Assembly (NCBI GenBank): GCA_029939875.1
Contig: JAOZSC010000097.1
Coordinates: forward strand, 1-8,082
Length of the DNA: 8,082 bases
Reading direction: 5' to 3'
Source of the DNA: Desulfobacterales bacterium
Lineage (GTDB): Bacteria; Desulfobacterota; Desulfobacteria; Desulfobacterales; JAFDCJ01
The translations under genes and the position numbers were made by a program. Below the pieces are notes generated by a model. It saw only the letters and a program-made list of their open reading frames with translations, was not told the DNA's origin and searched no databases. Numbering within the stretch: the first letter of the stretch is position 1; each line of letters starts with the position of its first letter. Below are positions 7,307-8,082 of the stretch, piece by piece.

Positions 7307-7334
7307 CAACGGACAACTGACGACAGACAACGGA
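7307..7334 (+). repeat. Heptad repeat array B (CAACGGA units), inverted relative to array A
   Basis: Four contiguous 7-nt units. The first (7307-7313) and last (7328-7334) are identical CAACGGA, and the middle two (7314-7320 CAACTGA, 7321-7327 CGACAGA) differ by two or three bases. The reverse complement TCCGTTG differs from the array A unit at one base, so the outer units of the two arrays can pair. It ends 20 nt before the iorB start codon and 7 nt before the SD region. Confidence 0.65.
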
Positions 7335-7346
7335 CCAATGAGTTGG
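7335..7346. promoter_or_regulatory. Short hairpin overlapping the iorB ribosome binding site
   Basis: CCAA (7335-7338) can pair with TTGG (7343-7346), the latter being the 5' part of the iorB SD TTGGAGG (7343-7349). The stem is only 4 bp, so any effect on translation would be mild. It parallels the small inverted repeat beside the iorA SD. Confidence 0.25.
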
Positions 7347-7353
7347 AGGTTAT

Positions 7354-7920
7354 ATGGCACAATCAATCAGGCAGCAACTGGTCATCAGCGGCCTTGGCGG
7401 CCAGGGGGTGCTGTTTGTCACCCGGCTTCTGGCAGAAGCGGCCATCGAAAAAGAATTGCCGGTTTTTACTTCGGAAACCCATGGTATGGCCCAACGCGGA
7501 GGTGTGGTGCTGTCGCATCTCAAGGTGGGAAATTTTGCCAGCCCGCTGATTAGACCGTTTCAGGCCGACGGGTTGTTGCTGCTCAAGTCGGAAAACGTGG
7601 CCCGCCACGGCTTTTTCCTCAAATCAGGCGGCTGGGCGGTTGTCAACGCAGGCGGTGATCAGCAAGCCGAAATTACGGCTGCCGCTATTGATGCGGATCA
7701 CCTGGCCCAGCAGATCTCCAACCCCAAGGCAGTCAATCTGATTGTGCTGGGATGGGCCCTGGCAACCGCCGAGCGGGCCTCCGGCAAAAGTGGCAGCCTG
7801 TTTTGCTCCTATAAAGATATCCAAGGTGTGCTTAAAAGTCGATTCGGCCATCAAAAAAAGATGTTGGAAGCCTCTTTGAAAGCACTTGAGGCCGGCTACG
7901 GGGCTGTCAGTGGCATGTAG
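7354..7920 (+). CDS. iorB: Indolepyruvate:ferredoxin oxidoreductase, beta subunit
   Basis: Small subunit of IorAB, carrying the gamma-type domain of 2-oxoacid:ferredoxin oxidoreductases; it completes the active site and CoA-binding architecture with IorA. It has 188 residues, within the usual range. ISGLGGQGVLFVTRLLAEAA (11-30) is the signature N-terminal segment with its Gly-rich turn, and ETHGMAQRGG at 41-50 is the conserved motif following it. No iron-sulfur cysteines are expected, and none form a motif. The ATG at 7354 has TTGGAGG 4 nt upstream. It belongs with iorA in sense and function, but the 181-nt spacer filled with repeats is unlike the tight or overlapping iorA-iorB junctions usually seen. 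No terminator with a T-tract is evident in the 162 nt after the stop. Confidence 0.96.
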   Translation: MAQSIRQQLVISGLGGQGVLFVTRLLAEAAIEKELPVFTSETHGMAQRGGVVLSHLKVGNFASPLIRPFQADGLLLLKSENVARHGFFLKSGGWAVVNAGGDQQAEITAAAIDADHLAQQISNPKAVNLIVLGWALATAERASGKSGSLFCSYKDIQGVLKSRFGHQKKMLEASLKALEAGYGAVSGM

Positions 7921-8082
7921 TCCGTTGTGAAATTTTGTGCCAAATATTTCTTATGGGCTGGATTGGGGTCTTCGTTTGATCTTTTAAGATACTATATCCT
8001 TTTCTGAAGACTTGCATTCCCTTTCCGCGGAAGATGGCTTATTCCCTTATTAGCTTATTGGGTGACCCCTATGTTCTTCGTA

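Noticed and set aside
7979..7998. ATCTT-TT-AAGAT inverted repeat followed by an AT-rich TATATC, as a promoter or operator of a downstream gene.
   Set aside because: No -35 at suitable spacing and no recognised gene downstream within the window.
8023..8082. Perfect palindrome TTCCGCGGAA (8023-8032) and an open frame from ATG 8034 running off the right edge.
   Set aside because: Only 16 codons are visible, with no properly spaced SD; the palindrome has no T-tract, so neither a gene nor a terminator can be supported.

Overview
The window reads as a chromosomal piece of a strictly anaerobic bacterium, most likely a Desulfobacterota (sulfate-reducer-like) lineage. This placement is an inference. 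It rests on an oxygen-sensitive indolepyruvate:ferredoxin oxidoreductase, a TrpB2-type tryptophan synthase beta chain, a small four-cysteine protein of a kind I associate with deltaproteobacterial genomes, and heptad-type intergenic repeats. No mobile element, CRISPR array, rRNA or complete tRNA is visible.

Layout. Positions 1-1603 (minus strand, cut by the left edge) carry a fused 3-hydroxyacyl-CoA dehydrogenase / enoyl-CoA hydratase with the dehydrogenase half first. A divergent intergenic region (1604-1809) holds a nested palindrome with overlapping back-to-back promoter-like elements. To the right, all on the plus strand, are trpB2 (1810-3186), a small Cys-rich ORF (3213-3476), a strong intrinsic terminator (about 3550-3591), serA (3658-5238), iorA (5346-7172, GTG start) and iorB (7354-7920). 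The spacers serA-iorA (107 nt) and iorA-iorB (181 nt) are unusually rich in short-period repeats and small hairpins. The last 162 nt (7921-8082) hold no gene I can support.

How the genes may work together. SerA draws 3-phosphoglycerate into serine synthesis. TrpB2 condenses serine with free indole to give tryptophan. IorAB interconverts aryl pyruvates such as indolepyruvate with aryl-acetyl-CoA, CO2 and reduced ferredoxin. With a transaminase encoded elsewhere, this makes a plausible indole/aromatic amino acid salvage or catabolic module, with direction set by the cell's ferredoxin state. No trpA, serB, serC, aminotransferase or aryl-CoA ligase is in the window. The divergent acyl-CoA gene belongs to beta-oxidation-type chemistry; its link to the module is only the shared control region. 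The terminator after the small ORF suggests that trpB2-small ORF and serA-iorA-iorB are at least partly separate transcripts.
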